The notes under the pieces were generated by a model. The model worked only from the letters and a program-made list of their open reading frames with translations. It was not told where the DNA came from and did not search any database. From assembly GCA_910577955.1 (NCBI GenBank), contig CAJTNC010000001.1, positions 62,001 through 126,000 on the forward strand: a stretch of 64,000 nt of DNA, in the 5' to 3' direction. Below, in pieces: positions 17,768 through 30,269 of the stretch. Source of the stretch: an uncultured Lachnospiraceae bacterium. Lineage in GTDB: Bacteria; Bacillota; Clostridia; Lachnospirales; Lachnospiraceae. A program made the translations under genes and the position numbers. Positions within the stretch are counted from its first letter, which is position 1; every line of letters starts with the position of its first letter.

Positions 17768-20449
17768 ATGAAAGTGGCAAACAAAAAATGTATCCGCAGG
17801 CTTGCTTTTAAAAATATGCAGTCTGCAAAACTGCGCAATCTGATCACCATCACTGCCGTGGCCCTGACTACGATTCTTTTTACGACGCTCTTTACGATAA
17901 CCCTATCCATCGTGGAAAACTTTCAGCAGAGTAATTTCAGACAGGTGGGCGGTATTTTTCACGGTATTTTCAAAGAATTGACCAAAGAACAGTTTGATGA
18001 ATTAAAAGAAGATCCTCTGATCAAAGAATGGGGACTTCGCAGAGTGGCAGGACTTTCGACAGATGACATCTTCCGCAAATCTCAGGTGGAAGTCAGCTAC
18101 ATGGATGAAAAGTGTGCCAAATTCAGTTTTTGTACTCCCATTGTCGGGAAACTTCCGGAAGAGGGAAGCAATCAGGCGGCAACAGATCTGAAAGTACTGT
18201 CTCTTCTCGGTGTGGAGCCGGAGATCGGAAATGAGTTTACTATCACCATTAATGTGGATGGGACGGAAACAACGGAAACTTTTACTCTCTGCGGCTATTG
18301 GGAATACGATGAAATCACGATAGCGAACCACATAATTATAGCAGAGAGCCGTTTAGACGATATCCTTAAAAAATGCAACAACCAAAACAAAAACGGTATC
18401 ACCGGGTCCTATGGTCTCGATGTTATGTTTCAAAATGCTTTTTCCATTGAAAAGGATTTAAATACAGTTTTAGAAAATCACGGATATCAATGTGAGGATA
18501 CAAACAAAGATAATTATATAAAAATCGGTATCAACTGGGGATACGTGGGAGCACAACTTTCCGATTCCATGGATTTTTCCGTTGTCCTTGGTATAATAGC
18601 GGCTCTTGCCTTGATCATCTTTACCGGATATCTGATCATTTACAATATTTTTCAGATTTCCGTGGCAGGAGATATTCGACATTACGGCCTTTTAAAGACC
18701 ATTGGTACCACCAAAAAACAGATTAAAAAAATTGTACTGATACAATCTTTATTTCTTTCTGCAGTCGGTATTCCTATAGGACTTTTGTTGGGCTACGGAA
18801 CAGGGGTGCTTCTCGCGCCAATCGTCGTACGGTCGGCAACGGATAACAACAGCATTTTTTATTCCTCCGCTTCTGTTGATCCGGCTATTTTTATCGGCGC
18901 GGCATTTTTTTCCATTATTACAGTGCTCATTTCCTGCAGAAAACCGAGTAAGATGGCAGGAAAAGTTTCTCCCATTGAAGCGCTGCGTTACACTGAATCG
19001 GATCATTTGTCTAAAAAGAAAAAGACGAAAAAAGTATCAAAAAAGGGAATTTCCATTTTTTCCATGGCTTTTGCCAACATGGGCAGAAACCGGAAAAAAA
19101 CATTTGTCACCGTGATATCCATGTCCCTTTCCATCGTGCTATTCATTTTGACAGTTACTCTGTCAAAGGGTTTCAGCATGGAAAAATATCTGAGTATGAA
19201 GATCAACACGGATTATATTGTAGCAGATGCAGGCTATTTTAATATCACGATGCACTGGGGAGATAAAACGCCTGTTCCGGATGATATCGTTGAAATTATT
19301 GAAAATATGGATGGTATCGCAGACGCCGGAAAAACATACGGACAAACTGACTTTTTTGTCTATGACTTTATTACAGAGGAATATATGAGAAGCGGCCATA
19401 TGTCAAAATATTACCCTCCTGACGCTCTAAATGAACATATCAACAACATGCCGAAAGAAGGAGAATTTCTCTTAAATGATATAGACATCTATGGGATGGA
19501 TGATTTTTGTCTGGATAAACTGAAAGTATGGGATGGGGATATTTCAAGATTAAAAACGGAAGAAAATGTAATTGCCGCCGTATATTTTACCGACGATTAC
19601 GGTAATATGGAGGAACATACAAACTGGGCAAAACTCGAAGATACTGTAAAATTGCGCTATGCTGAGAACCTCGAATACTATAATACGGAAACAGGAGAAA
19701 TATATGAAAATCCGGATTTTAATTCTCTGAACGAACTTTCCTCCGTAGCTGCACGCCCCAAAGAATTTAAAGATGTGGAATATAAAGTAGTAGCCGTTGT
19801 TTCCATATCACCCAGTCTGAACTACCGTTTCTACGGCAGTGAACAGTTCGTTTTAAACTCTGAACAGTTCATCAAAGATACCGATACTTCCGTTCCGATG
19901 TACTATGCTTTTGATATGGCGGAAGATGAATCTGTAAAAGAAAATATGGAAGACTTTATTGCGAACTATACTGAAAATGTAGATTCTTCTCTAAATTACG
20001 AAAGCCGTTACACTTATGCCAGTGAATTTGAATCTTTTCGCAATATGTTTTTGCTGATGGGAAGTATCTTAAGTTTGATCGTAGGGCTGATAGGCATTCT
20101 TAACTTCCTAAACGCTATCCTAACCGGAATCATCACGCGCCACAGAGAATTTGCCATGCTGCAGTCCATTGGTATGACCGGAAAACAACTAAAAAAAATG
20201 CTGGTATCAGAAGGACTTTATTATACCTTAGGCTCTGTCATCATCTCCTTTATCTTGGCGGCTATTTCGAGTCCGCTTGTGGCAAATGTGTTGGAGAATA
20301 TGTTCTGGTTTTTTGAATATCACTTTATAATAACACCGCTCTTTATCACAATGCCGATCTTTGCGCTGCTCGGTGTTCTGCTGCCTTTGATCAGCTATCA
20401 CTTCTTCGCAAGGAAATCGATCGTGGAGAGACTGCGGGACGCAGAATAA
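17768..20449 (+). CDS. ABC transporter permease with two FtsX domains (893 aa)
   Basis: The protein has about eight membrane helices in two halves: one near residues 25-45, three near 270-400 (first FtsX domain), one near 440-460, and three near 765-885 (second FtsX domain). Each half has a large outside domain. The first FtsX domain ends with KVSPIEALRY, the usual signature. This is the MacB-like mechanotransmission architecture, not a classical channel. The start is 17768, with AAAGGAGG 8 bases upstream; an in-frame TTG earlier overlaps the ATPase end. Substrate is unknown; antimicrobial peptide or lipoprotein handling is typical for relatives. Confidence 0.9.
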   Translation: MKVANKKCIRRLAFKNMQSAKLRNLITITAVALTTILFTTLFTITLSIVENFQQSNFRQVGGIFHGIFKELTKEQFDELKEDPLIKEWGLRRVAGLSTDDIFRKSQVEVSYMDEKCAKFSFCTPIVGKLPEEGSNQAATDLKVLSLLGVEPEIGNEFTITINVDGTETTETFTLCGYWEYDEITIANHIIIAESRLDDILKKCNNQNKNGITGSYGLDVMFQNAFSIEKDLNTVLENHGYQCEDTNKDNYIKIGINWGYVGAQLSDSMDFSVVLGIIAALALIIFTGYLIIYNIFQISVAGDIRHYGLLKTIGTTKKQIKKIVLIQSLFLSAVGIPIGLLLGYGTGVLLAPIVVRSATDNNSIFYSSASVDPAIFIGAAFFSIITVLISCRKPSKMAGKVSPIEALRYTESDHLSKKKKTKKVSKKGISIFSMAFANMGRNRKKTFVTVISMSLSIVLFILTVTLSKGFSMEKYLSMKINTDYIVADAGYFNITMHWGDKTPVPDDIVEIIENMDGIADAGKTYGQTDFFVYDFITEEYMRSGHMSKYYPPDALNEHINNMPKEGEFLLNDIDIYGMDDFCLDKLKVWDGDISRLKTEENVIAAVYFTDDYGNMEEHTNWAKLEDTVKLRYAENLEYYNTETGEIYENPDFNSLNELSSVAARPKEFKDVEYKVVAVVSISPSLNYRFYGSEQFVLNSEQFIKDTDTSVPMYYAFDMAEDESVKENMEDFIANYTENVDSSLNYESRYTYASEFESFRNMFLLMGSILSLIVGLIGILNFLNAILTGIITRHREFAMLQSIGMTGKQLKKMLVSEGLYYTLGSVIISFILAAISSPLVANVLENMFWFFEYHFIITPLFITMPIFALLGVLLPLISYHFFARKSIVERLRDAE

Positions 20450-20465
20450 AAAAAATATTACAAAA

Positions 20466-20497
20466 TCAGGCAGTTACTTTATACGGTAACTGCCTGA
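20466..20497 (-). terminator. Terminator of the gyrA/PfkB transcript
   Basis: A perfect 12-bp stem (20486-20497 with 20466-20477, loop 8). On the minus strand it is followed by TTTTGTAATATTTTTTT, 23 bp after the kinase stop. It could also stop the permease transcript arriving from the left, but that side lacks a T-run. Confidence 0.75.
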
Positions 20498-20519
20498 AAC
20501 TTATCATATCAATATCTGC

Positions 20520-21506
20520 TTATCTATTTTTAATCAGTTCTTCCACTTCTTTTCTATCCGGCATTACCCGAAGAGCTCCTTTTCTTGTGGTAATAATAGA
20601 GGCCGCTCCATTCGCAAAAGTAAGCATTTCCTTCAAATCATTTTCCGATAGATCATCTAACCCTTTTTCCAGCACATAGTTCAGCACACATCCGCCGAAA
20701 GTATCTCCCGCGCCTGTAGTTTCAATGGTATCTTCCTGAAGAAAAGGTTTTACTTCCACCATTATTTCTTCTTCACTGCCTGTTTTTTTATAATATGCTC
20801 TGCTGCCTTCTTTTCCGAGAGAAACCATAATAAGCGGAATATCGTTTTTCTCTCTGATCTTCTTTACTCCCTCCGTATAATCTTCCTTTCCGGTAAGCCA
20901 CTGAATTTCATTATCGGAAATTTTTAAAACGTCACATTTTGTCAATCCGTAAAGCACCTGTTCTTTTGCATCCTCCAGATCATTCCAGAGGGGTTCTCTT
21001 AAATTCGGATCAAAGGAAATGACTGCTCCCGCTTTCTTCGCCTCATCGATACTGAATTTTGTAGCTTCACGCACTTCCGGATGCGTCATGGAAAGAGTGC
21101 CGAAATGGAAAATTTTTGTATCCTGCAATAGAGATACATCCACTTCCTCTTTTTTCAACATCATATCCGCACCGGGATTTCTGTAAAACGAAAAGTCTCT
21201 GTCTCCATCTTCAAAGGTCTCTACAAAAGCCAGCGTTGTTCTCGCTTCTTTGTCAATGATCAGATTTCTTGTATCAATTCCCACTTCATCCAATACTTTT
21301 TTCAATTTATTTCCAAAGATATCATCACCGACTTTACCGATAAATGCGACTTTTCGCCCAAGTTTATTCAGCATAGCAAGCACATTGCAGGGAGCTCCCC
21401 CCGGATTTGCTTCAAACAATGTATTTCCCTGACCGGACAAACCGTTGTCTGTCATATCGATCAGAAGTTCTCCCAAAGCAATCACATCATACTTTTTCCC
21501 CATCAT
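20520..21506 (-). CDS. PfkB-family sugar kinase, fructokinase-like
   Basis: The 328-residue product has both PfkB signatures: [17 protein letters not shown] near 34-50, and [11 protein letters not shown] near 262-272 with the catalytic Asp in GAGD. The look is that of fructokinases (ScrK) that make fructose 6-phosphate, but the sugar is inferred. The start is ATGATG at 21506/21503 with AGGAGG 6-9 bases upstream. It overlaps the last 20 bases of gyrA, so it is translationally coupled to gyrase, an odd partnership for a sugar kinase. Confidence 0.9.
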   Translation of the reverse strand: MMGKKYDVIALGELLIDMTDNGLSGQGNTLFEANPGGAPCNVLAMLNKLGRKVAFIGKVGDDIFGNKLKKVLDEVGIDTRNLIIDKEARTTLAFVETFEDGDRDFSFYRNPGADMMLKKEEVDVSLLQDTKIFHFGTLSMTHPEVREATKFSIDEAKKAGAVISFDPNLREPLWNDLEDAKEQVLYGLTKCDVLKISDNEIQWLTGKEDYTEGVKKIREKNDIPLIMVSLGKEGSRAYYKKTGSEEEIMVEVKPFLQEDTIETTGAGDTFGGCVLNYVLEKGLDDLSENDLKEMLTFANGAASIITTRKGALRVMPDRKEVEELIKNR

Positions 21507-24006
21507 TTTTTACCTCCTGCTCTTCTTTTACTGCTTCTTCCTCTGATTCTTCTCCCTCAATTTTTTCACGCACTTTTGCTATTTTCGCAACTTTTATACC
21601 TTTTTCCAGATTGATCAGCTTCACTCCCGAAGTGATCCTGCCGAGTATGGATACATCGCTCATACGGATCTGAATAATAATACCTTCCGTAGTGATCATC
21701 ATGATCTCATGTTCTTCACTGACAGCTTTCACACCCACTACATTTCCGGTTCTGTCTATGATCTTATAACATTTAATACCTTTTCCGCCTCGCCGCTGCA
21801 CCGGGAACTCATTGATATTTGTCCGTTTACCCATACCGTTTTCAGAAACGATCAACAGTTCATCACCCTGAGTATTTAGCTGCATTCCGATGATCTCATC
21901 CCTGTCGGCAAGATTCATACCGATTACACCCATAGAGCTTCTGCCGGTATTTCTCACATCTGTCTCTTTAAAACGGATACACATACCGAATTTTGTGACA
22001 AGCAAAATCTCCGTCTCTTTATTGGTCGTTTTTACTTCAATCAACTCATCGTCATCCCGCAGATTGATGGCAATCAACCCGTTTTTCCGAACATTACTGT
22101 ACTCTACAATAGAAGTCTTTTTTACGATACCCTTTTTAGTGACCATGAACAGGTTCTGGTCATCATCGTATGTCATAACCGGAATCATTGCAGAAATTTT
22201 TTCTCCGGGATTTAACTGCAGTAAATTGATGATAGCCGTTCCTCTTGCAGTTCGCCCTGCCTCCGGAATTTCGTAAGCTTTCATCCGGTAAACTCTGCCC
22301 AAATTAGTAAAAAACATCACATATTGGTGAGTATCCATCATCAGAAGGTCCTCAATATAATCCTCCTCAATGGTGGTCATTCCTTTAATACCCTTCCCGC
22401 CTCTGTTCTGAGGTTTGAAATTATCCACCGTCATACGCTTGATATAACCGAGGCTGGTCATAGCTATCACTGTATTTTCTCTGGGAATCAAGTCTTCCAT
22501 ATTGATGTCATAGACATCGTATCCTATCTTGCTTCTCCTGTCATCGCCGTACTTATCAGAAATTACCTGAATTTCCGTTTTGATCACGCCGAGAAGTAAT
22601 TTTTCATCGGCCAGAATAGCCTTTAACTCCTTGATTTTAGCCATCAATTCCTTATGTTCATTTTCCAGCTTTTCCCGTTCCAGACCTGTCAGCGCACGCA
22701 GTCTCATATCCACGATAGCCTGAGCCTGCACATCGGTAAAACTGAATCTTTCGATCAAATTGATCTTTGCTTCCGCGGTGGAAGCGCTGGCCCTGATGAT
22801 CCGGATCACCTCGTCAATATGATCAAGTGCGATCAATAATCCCTGTAAAATGTGATCTCTTTCTTCCGCTTTATTTAAATCATATTTTGTCCGCCTCGTC
22901 ACGACATCTTTCTGATGATCCAGATAATAATTCAACATATCTAAAAGATTCATGACTTTCGGCTGATTATCCACAAGCGCAAGCATATTGACGCCAAAAG
23001 AATCCTGAAGCTGGGTATGCTTATAAAGCTGATTCAAAATAACGTTTGCATTCGCATCTTTCCTCAGTTCAATAACGATTCTCATACCCTCTCTGCTGGA
23101 CTCATCGCGCAGATCGGTAATACCGTCAATCCTTTTTGTCTTTACAAGATCGGCGATTTTCAATACAAGATTTGCCTTATTTACCATGTAAGGAAGTTCT
23201 GTCACAATAATGCGGGTCTTGCCGTTGCTCATAGTTTCCATATCAGTAACGGCGCGCACTCTTACTTTTCCTCTTCCCGTCCTGTAAGCCTCTTCGCTTC
23301 CTCTCGTGCCGAGAATCACACCGCCGGTAGGAAAATCCGGGGCTTTCACAAGCTTCAAAATTTCATCTATTTCTGTTTTTCTGTCTTCCTCTATTTGATT
23401 ATCGATAATTTTAACTACAGCGCTCACAATTTCTCTCAAATTATGAGGAGGAATATTAGTCGCCATGCCGACAGCGATTCCGGTGGTGCCGTTTACTAAA
23501 AGATTCGGATAGCGGCTCGGCAAAACTACCGGTTCTTTTTCGGTATCGTCAAAGTTCGGTACAAAATCCACCGTATTTTTATTGATATCCGCAAGCAGTT
23601 CCATAGATATTTTGGAAAGTCTGGCTTCCGTATAACGCATAGCCGCCGCACCGTCGCCATCCATGGAACCGAAATTTCCATGCCCATCCACAAGGGGATA
23701 CCTTGTGGACCAGTCCTGCGCCATGTTGACCAATGCGCCGTATATGGAACTGTCGCCGTGAGGATGATATTTACCCATCGTATCACCGACGATACGGGCG
23801 CTTTTTCTGTGCGGTTTATCAGGACCATTGTTCAACTCTATCATGGAATAGAGCACACGTCTCTGCACAGGTTTCAAACCGTCCCTAACATCAGGAAGCG
23901 CTCTTGCAGCGATAACGCTCATCGCATAGTCGATGTAGGAATCTTCCATTTTCTTCTTCAAGTCTACTTCTTCTATTTTATCAAAATCGAAGATACGATC
24001 ATCCAT
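21487..24006 (-). CDS. gyrA: DNA gyrase subunit A
   Basis: The 839-residue product starts with the breakage-reunion domain: HPHGDSS near 81-87 and the active-site Tyr125 in [10 protein letters not shown] coiled coil and the C-terminal beta-pinwheel follow, with the GyrA box QRRGGKG in the C-terminal third, which separates it from ParC. With GyrB it introduces negative supercoils using ATP. In the quinolone-determining region the residue matching E. coli Ser83 is Ser86 and the residue matching Asp87 is Gly90. An acidic tail ([15 protein letters not shown]) ends the protein. It lies 56 bp after gyrB on the same strand. Confidence 0.97.
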   Translation of the reverse strand: MDDRIFDFDKIEEVDLKKKMEDSYIDYAMSVIAARALPDVRDGLKPVQRRVLYSMIELNNGPDKPHRKSARIVGDTMGKYHPHGDSSIYGALVNMAQDWSTRYPLVDGHGNFGSMDGDGAAAMRYTEARLSKISMELLADINKNTVDFVPNFDDTEKEPVVLPSRYPNLLVNGTTGIAVGMATNIPPHNLREIVSAVVKIIDNQIEEDRKTEIDEILKLVKAPDFPTGGVILGTRGSEEAYRTGRGKVRVRAVTDMETMSNGKTRIIVTELPYMVNKANLVLKIADLVKTKRIDGITDLRDESSREGMRIVIELRKDANANVILNQLYKHTQLQDSFGVNMLALVDNQPKVMNLLDMLNYYLDHQKDVVTRRTKYDLNKAEERDHILQGLLIALDHIDEVIRIIRASASTAEAKINLIERFSFTDVQAQAIVDMRLRALTGLEREKLENEHKELMAKIKELKAILADEKLLLGVIKTEIQVISDKYGDDRRSKIGYDVYDINMEDLIPRENTVIAMTSLGYIKRMTVDNFKPQNRGGKGIKGMTTIEEDYIEDLLMMDTHQYVMFFTNLGRVYRMKAYEIPEAGRTARGTAIINLLQLNPGEKISAMIPVMTYDDDQNLFMVTKKGIVKKTSIVEYSNVRKNGLIAINLRDDDELIEVKTTNKETEILLVTKFGMCIRFKETDVRNTGRSSMGVIGMNLADRDEIIGMQLNTQGDELLIVSENGMGKRTNINEFPVQRRGGKGIKCYKIIDRTGNVVGVKAVSEEHEIMMITTEGIIIQIRMSDVSILGRITSGVKLINLEKGIKVAKIAKVREKIEGEESEEEAVKEEQEVKNDGEKV

Positions 24007-24062
24007 ATTTCCTCACATTCTGCCATTATCAAACAGCACTTAAATCTTCATTTACCCAACAA

Positions 24063-25994
<1,932 letters not shown>

Positions 25995-26049
25995 CTAAAA
26001 TTTCCTTTCTTTAAAAATAAATCCTATCAATAAAAATTGCTGTATTGAT

Positions 26050-27132
26050 CTAAGAAATATCTATTGCTCCATCTACAACCTTAAATACCTTATTGATTTC
26101 AAAACGATTTTTAACAAATTCATCCAATCCTGTACAGGTAATGATCGTCTGAATATCTCCGATACTGTTCAATAAATAATTTTGTCTATTGCTGTCTAAT
26201 TCCGACAACACATCGTCAAGAAGCAGAACCGGCGTGTCCTTTATCGATTTTTTTACCAGCTCTATCTCCGACAATTTCAAAGATAATGCCGCTGTACGCT
26301 GTTGTCCCTGTGAACCAAATTTTCGGATATCTATATCGTTTACTATAAAAATAATATCATCTCTGTGGGGACCTACGGTAGTTTGCTTTAAAACAACATC
26401 CTTATCCTGACTTTTTTCCAGCTTTTCTTCAAAATCATCTATTTCCACATTTTTTTCATATATGATTTTTAATTCTTCTTTTCCGCCTGATAATTTATTA
26501 TGTAGTTCACTGATGATATAAGAAAGCTGAGATATAAATATCTCTCGCTTTTCGATCAGTTTGCTGCCAAAAGAAACAAGCTGGGAATCCCATATAGAAA
26601 GCGTTTCTCTTAATCCCGGATTGAAAGAAAGATCTTTTAACAGTTTATTTCTCTGCCCTACAATTTTATTATAGTGATTTAAATTATAGAGATAAAAAGG
26701 ATCCAATTGACAAAGTTCCATATCAATAAAACGCCGTCTTTCAGATGGACCATCCTTTATGATACTCAGATCCTCCGGCGAAAAAAATACTACGTTTAAC
26801 AATCCCATCAATTCTGAAGCTTTTTTGATCCGCTGGGAATCTATGGCAATTCCCTTTGTTTTTCCTTTTCTTAAATGCATATCTATCTGTCTTGTGATTT
26901 CTTCTTTAAACAGATAACTTCTTATATGCGCTTCTTCATGCCCAAACTGAATAATATCCTGATCTTTACTTCCCTTATGTGACTTTGTAGTAGCCGTCAT
27001 AAAAATAGCTTCAAGGATATTTGTCTTTCCCTGCGCATTGTCACCGTAAAAAATATTGGTTCCATTATCAAATTCCAGTTCTAAATTATCGTAATTTCTG
27101 AAATTCTGAATTTTCAGGGATTTTATGATCAT
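26050..27132 (-). CDS. recF: DNA replication and repair protein RecF
   Basis: The 360-residue SMC-like ATPase has Walker A GDNAQGKTN (30-38), the signature region GSQGQQRTAALSLKLSE, and Walker B VLLLDDVLSELD. RecF works with RecO and RecR to load RecA at single-strand gaps. The N-terminus MIIKSLKIQNFRNYDNLELEF is typical. The ribosome-binding site is weak (AAGGA, 10 bases away). It lies 47 bp downstream of the S4-domain gene, as in most Firmicutes. Confidence 0.96.
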   Translation of the reverse strand: MIIKSLKIQNFRNYDNLELEFDNGTNIFYGDNAQGKTNILEAIFMTATTKSHKGSKDQDIIQFGHEEAHIRSYLFKEEITRQIDMHLRKGKTKGIAIDSQRIKKASELMGLLNVVFFSPEDLSIIKDGPSERRRFIDMELCQLDPFYLYNLNHYNKIVGQRNKLLKDLSFNPGLRETLSIWDSQLVSFGSKLIEKREIFISQLSYIISELHNKLSGGKEELKIIYEKNVEIDDFEEKLEKSQDKDVVLKQTTVGPHRDDIIFIVNDIDIRKFGSQGQQRTAALSLKLSEIELVKKSIKDTPVLLLDDVLSELDSNRQNYLLNSIGDIQTIITCTGLDEFVKNRFEINKVFKVVDGAIDIS

Positions 27133-27179
27133 AAAATAATGTCCTTATTGTATTTAATCCGTTCTTTTTAAATAGTAAA

Positions 27180-27395
27180 TCAATTCTTTATGATAAATTC
27201 TTTCCCGTTATAGGAAAAAATATCGTCTTTGTAAAGTTTTCTGCCGCGGCGGCAGTCAACCTCTCCGTTGACGCTCACTTTTCCATCCTGAATCACAAAT
27301 TTCGCGTCTATCCCGGAATTCACTTCCCCGGCAAGTTTGAGAGCCTGCCCAAGCTTGATAAACTCATCTTTTATTTTTATCTCTTTCAAATCCAT
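27180..27395 (-). CDS. yaaA: S4-domain RNA-binding protein (YaaA-like)
   Basis: The 71-residue protein is a single S4 RNA-binding domain (FIKLGQALKLAGEVNSGIDAKFVI, GKVSVNGEVDCRRGRKL). It matches the small gene found between dnaN and recF in most Firmicutes. The family is thought to act in ribosome biogenesis or tRNA/rRNA binding; the exact role is not settled. GGGGAGA precedes the start. Co-transcription with dnaN (45 bp upstream) and recF is likely. Confidence 0.92.
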   Translation of the reverse strand: MDLKEIKIKDEFIKLGQALKLAGEVNSGIDAKFVIQDGKVSVNGEVDCRRGRKLYKDDIFSYNGKEFIIKN

Positions 27396-27440
27396 TCTCC
27401 CCGCAAAAAATCACATATAAACCTGCATAAAATCAGTTTT

Positions 27441-28550
27441 TTATGAAACTGTAGTAAAATTCACCGGCAGAATCATATAAACATAACTATCCTCAGAATC
27501 TTTAATAAAACAAGGAGCTTTCGGATTCACAAGATAAATATCCACTTCTTCACCATCAATGACCCTGAGGGCATCGATCAGGAATTTCGGATTGAAACCA
27601 ATCATCAGGTCTTTACCGTTTTTGGTGATATCAATAATTTCACGCATACTGCCGATCGTGGAATTTATTTTAAGTTCCATATTTTCGTCAGTAATATCTA
27701 TTATGATAGGTTTTTTGTCTCCCTCTTTCACAAGCAGAGTTGCCCTATCAATACTGTCGAGAAGTTTTCTCTTATTGATCGTTACTTTTGTCTCATAATC
27801 GGAAGATAACATTTGATCTATGTTGAAATAATCTCCCTCTATCAATCTGGAAACTACTGTCGTATTTTCAAATTCAAACACAATGTGCTTATTTGTAAAG
27901 AAAATAACTACATCTTTGTCTGTATCACCGGACAATATTTTGCTGATCTCGTTCAAAGCCTTTCCGGGTACCACAACTTTTTTTCTGGGATAAGAACTTT
28001 TCAGATAAACTTTTCTGATGGAAATACGGTGACCATCCAGAGAAGCAACACGCAGCTTATCCTCATTTACTTCAAACAGTTCTCCTGTCATCAGTTTATT
28101 TGTATCGTTATCCGCAATAGAAAAAATAGTTTGGCGAATCAATTCCCGCAAACTAAATTGGGATAAAACTATGGAGTCCAGTTTTTCAATACTCGGCAGA
28201 TAAGAAAAATCATCACCCGGTTTTCCTACGATCTTGATATTTGCGTTTCCACTGGTGATAACAGTTTGATAAGAGTCATCTGTTTCTATTTTGATATCAC
28301 CGTCAGGAAACTTACGCACTATCTCGAGGAATATCTTAGCATCCAGAGCAACAATACCCGGTTCTATGATATTTCCGTCTACTATCGTCTCTATCCCAAG
28401 CTCCATATCGTTAGCCGTTAATTTTATATTATTTTTTGATGCATCTATCAATATGCACTGTAAAATAGACATAGTTGTTTTACCGGGAACAGCTTTAGAT
28501 ACTATCTGAACGCCGTTTAAAAGATTTGTTCTTGAACATACTAATTTCAT
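27441..28550 (-). CDS. dnaN: DNA polymerase III beta subunit (sliding clamp)
   Basis: The 369-residue product is a full-length DnaN with three clamp folds. Recognisable tracts are MKLVCSRTNLLNGVQIVSKAV at the start, DGHRISIRKV near the middle, and the clamp-typical ending YVYMILPVNF. It forms a dimeric ring that tethers polymerase to DNA. AAAGGA lies 10 bases before the ATG. The 214-bp gap from dnaA holds its own promoter, overlapped by a palindrome. Confidence 0.97.
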   Translation of the reverse strand: MKLVCSRTNLLNGVQIVSKAVPGKTTMSILQCILIDASKNNIKLTANDMELGIETIVDGNIIEPGIVALDAKIFLEIVRKFPDGDIKIETDDSYQTVITSGNANIKIVGKPGDDFSYLPSIEKLDSIVLSQFSLRELIRQTIFSIADNDTNKLMTGELFEVNEDKLRVASLDGHRISIRKVYLKSSYPRKKVVVPGKALNEISKILSGDTDKDVVIFFTNKHIVFEFENTTVVSRLIEGDYFNIDQMLSSDYETKVTINKRKLLDSIDRATLLVKEGDKKPIIIDITDENMELKINSTIGSMREIIDITKNGKDLMIGFNPKFLIDALRVIDGEEVDIYLVNPKAPCFIKDSEDSYVYMILPVNFTTVS

Positions 28551-28764
28551 CTGTACACGATCCTTTCCTGTGTGTTTTGTTTATGTGGCCGGTTCCCGAG
28601 AGGGACAATTAACTATATATTGATTATGAGTTTCATAATCAATAGTAATAATAGATGTTGAAATGTTTATAACCTCGAAATCCCTTGAAAATAAAGCTTA
28701 AACTGCATGGTAAAAAGTATGGATAACAAAGTAATAACTTTTTATAACTCAGTATTTATACACA
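28551..28764. other. dnaA-dnaN intergenic region, possible secondary origin part
   Basis: This AT-rich gap contains one near-match DnaA box (TTATCCATA on the minus strand, 28718-28726, one mismatch) and the dnaN promoter. In many Firmicutes origins are split around dnaA, with the unwinding site in this gap. Here the dense box cluster is on the other side of dnaA, so this half looks weak. Confidence 0.4.
28614..28643 (-). promoter_or_regulatory. dnaN promoter overlapped by a perfect palindrome
   Basis: On the minus strand -35 TTGATT (28637-28642), 17 bp, -10 TATATA (28614-28619). The inverted repeat ATTGATTATGA-GTT-TCATAATCAAT (28619-28643, arms 11 bp, loop 3) spans the -35 and spacer. A protein bound there would block RNA polymerase. 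It could alternatively act in the RNA of a dnaA read-through transcript. Confidence 0.5.
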
Positions 28765-30144
28765 TTAGGAAGAACTCAAAATATTTCGAATGATGTTGAT
28801 TTTGTTTTTTAATTCTTCATTGTACTTCATTTCTTCTTCTATTTTTTTAATGCCGTGGATAATGGTCGTATGATCTTTTTTTCCGAGAGTTTTCGCTATA
28901 TTAGTGAGAGGTGTTTCTATAAGCTCTCTGCAAAGATACATGTAAACCTGTCTTGGAATAACAAATTCTGCGTTTCTCTTTTGAGATTGAATATCTTTTG
29001 CGGTTACTTCAAAATGTTCCGCTACTATATTAAGGATGAGATCCGTCGTTATTTCCTTTGTTTTTGATGGATATATTACATCCTTTAAAGCATCTTCGGC
29101 ATGTTCAAGGGTCATCTCTTCGAGAGGTATCTTATTGATTTTAGAAAAAGCGATTATTTTATTAAAGGCTCCCTCTAACTCTCGGATGTTTGACTGAATG
29201 TTGGTTGCAATATATTCAAAGATAGCATTATCTATCTTTTTTCCGTAATTTTCAGCATTTTTAAGAAGAATAGCCACTTTTGTTTCGTAATCCGGCTGTT
29301 GGATATCAGCGATAAGTCCCCATTCAAAACGGGATCTGAAACGTTCTTCCAGCGTTTCCATTTCTTTCGGAGGTTTATCGGAAGAAAGAACGATCTGTTT
29401 TCTGGCGCTGTGCAGCACGTTGAATGTGTGGAAAAATTCTTCTTGTGTGCTCTCTTTTCCTATAATAAATTGGATATCATCGATCATCAGTACATCAACG
29501 GTTCTGTATTTTTCGCGCAGTTTTGTCATAGTGGTTGCGTTACCGCTTCTGATGGAATCGATCACTTCGTTTGTAAACTGTTCGGAAGTGACGTAAAGCA
29601 CTTTCATATCATTGTTTGCTTCTAAGATAAAGCGTCCGATGGAGTGCATGAGATGGGTTTTACCTAGCCCTGCACCACCGTAGATATAAAGAGGATTGTA
29701 AGTTATTCCCGGAGTTTCCGCGACAGCAAGAGCAGCGGAGTGAGCAAATTTATTATTATTTCCCACCACAAACGTATCAAAATTATATTTAGGGTTTAGA
29801 TTGGCTCTTTCATATAAAATATTATAACCGTTTCCCAAACCGTTTTCTGCGTTTGCTTCATCTTCTACATCTTTTTCCAATATAAAAGATATACTGTAAT
29901 CTTTTCCCATCATTTCCGTGATGGTTACCTGAAAAAAAATAGTATATTTGTTCGTGATATAATTGATAGCATGAGCCTTTTCTTTGGGAATTATAATAAA
30001 TACATTATCATCGTCTACTTTGTACAATGATAATGGCTCAATCCAAGTAGAATATGAAATGTTGGATAATTCATACTCTTTTCTAATATTTTCTTTTATA
30101 AGACTCCAGTTTTCTCTAATGGAATCTGAAAAAGTACCTTCCAT
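28765..30144 (-). CDS. dnaA: Chromosomal replication initiator protein DnaA
   Basis: The 459-residue product has domain I at the N-terminus (NWSLIKENIRKEYELSNISYSTWIEPL), a short linker, and the AAA+ domain (Walker A GGAGLGKTH, Walker B VLMIDDIQF, sensor tract IVLSSDKPPKEM). The C-terminal DNA-binding domain has the DnaA signature GKKDHTTIIHGIKKIEEE. It binds the boxes upstream of its own gene and opens the origin. The start is 30144, with GAGGGGAAGA just upstream; a GTG/ATG 12 bases earlier overlaps that site. Autoregulation through the nearby boxes is likely. Confidence 0.97.
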   Translation of the reverse strand: MEGTFSDSIRENWSLIKENIRKEYELSNISYSTWIEPLSLYKVDDDNVFIIIPKEKAHAINYITNKYTIFFQVTITEMMGKDYSISFILEKDVEDEANAENGLGNGYNILYERANLNPKYNFDTFVVGNNNKFAHSAALAVAETPGITYNPLYIYGGAGLGKTHLMHSIGRFILEANNDMKVLYVTSEQFTNEVIDSIRSGNATTMTKLREKYRTVDVLMIDDIQFIIGKESTQEEFFHTFNVLHSARKQIVLSSDKPPKEMETLEERFRSRFEWGLIADIQQPDYETKVAILLKNAENYGKKIDNAIFEYIATNIQSNIRELEGAFNKIIAFSKINKIPLEEMTLEHAEDALKDVIYPSKTKEITTDLILNIVAEHFEVTAKDIQSQKRNAEFVIPRQVYMYLCRELIETPLTNIAKTLGKKDHTTIIHGIKKIEEEMKYNEELKNKINIIRNILSSS

Positions 30145-30224
30145 TCTTCCCCTCATATTCTATTTTGGTAAGTTATCACTATTTTGAATCTTTTTTGAGC
30201 CCACTGCCAAATGCTTTAGTGAAC

Positions 30225-30253
30225 ATTATAGCACAGAATAAACAAAACGACAA
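30225..30253 (-). promoter_or_regulatory. dnaA promoter
   Basis: On the minus strand TTGTCG (30248-30253), 17 bp, TATAAT (30225-30230) with an extended TGC before it. Transcription would start about 75 bases before the dnaA ATG. A perfect DnaA box (30276-30284) sits just upstream, placed for autoregulation. Confidence 0.7.
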
Positions 30254-30269
30254 CGTGTGAATTATTTTG

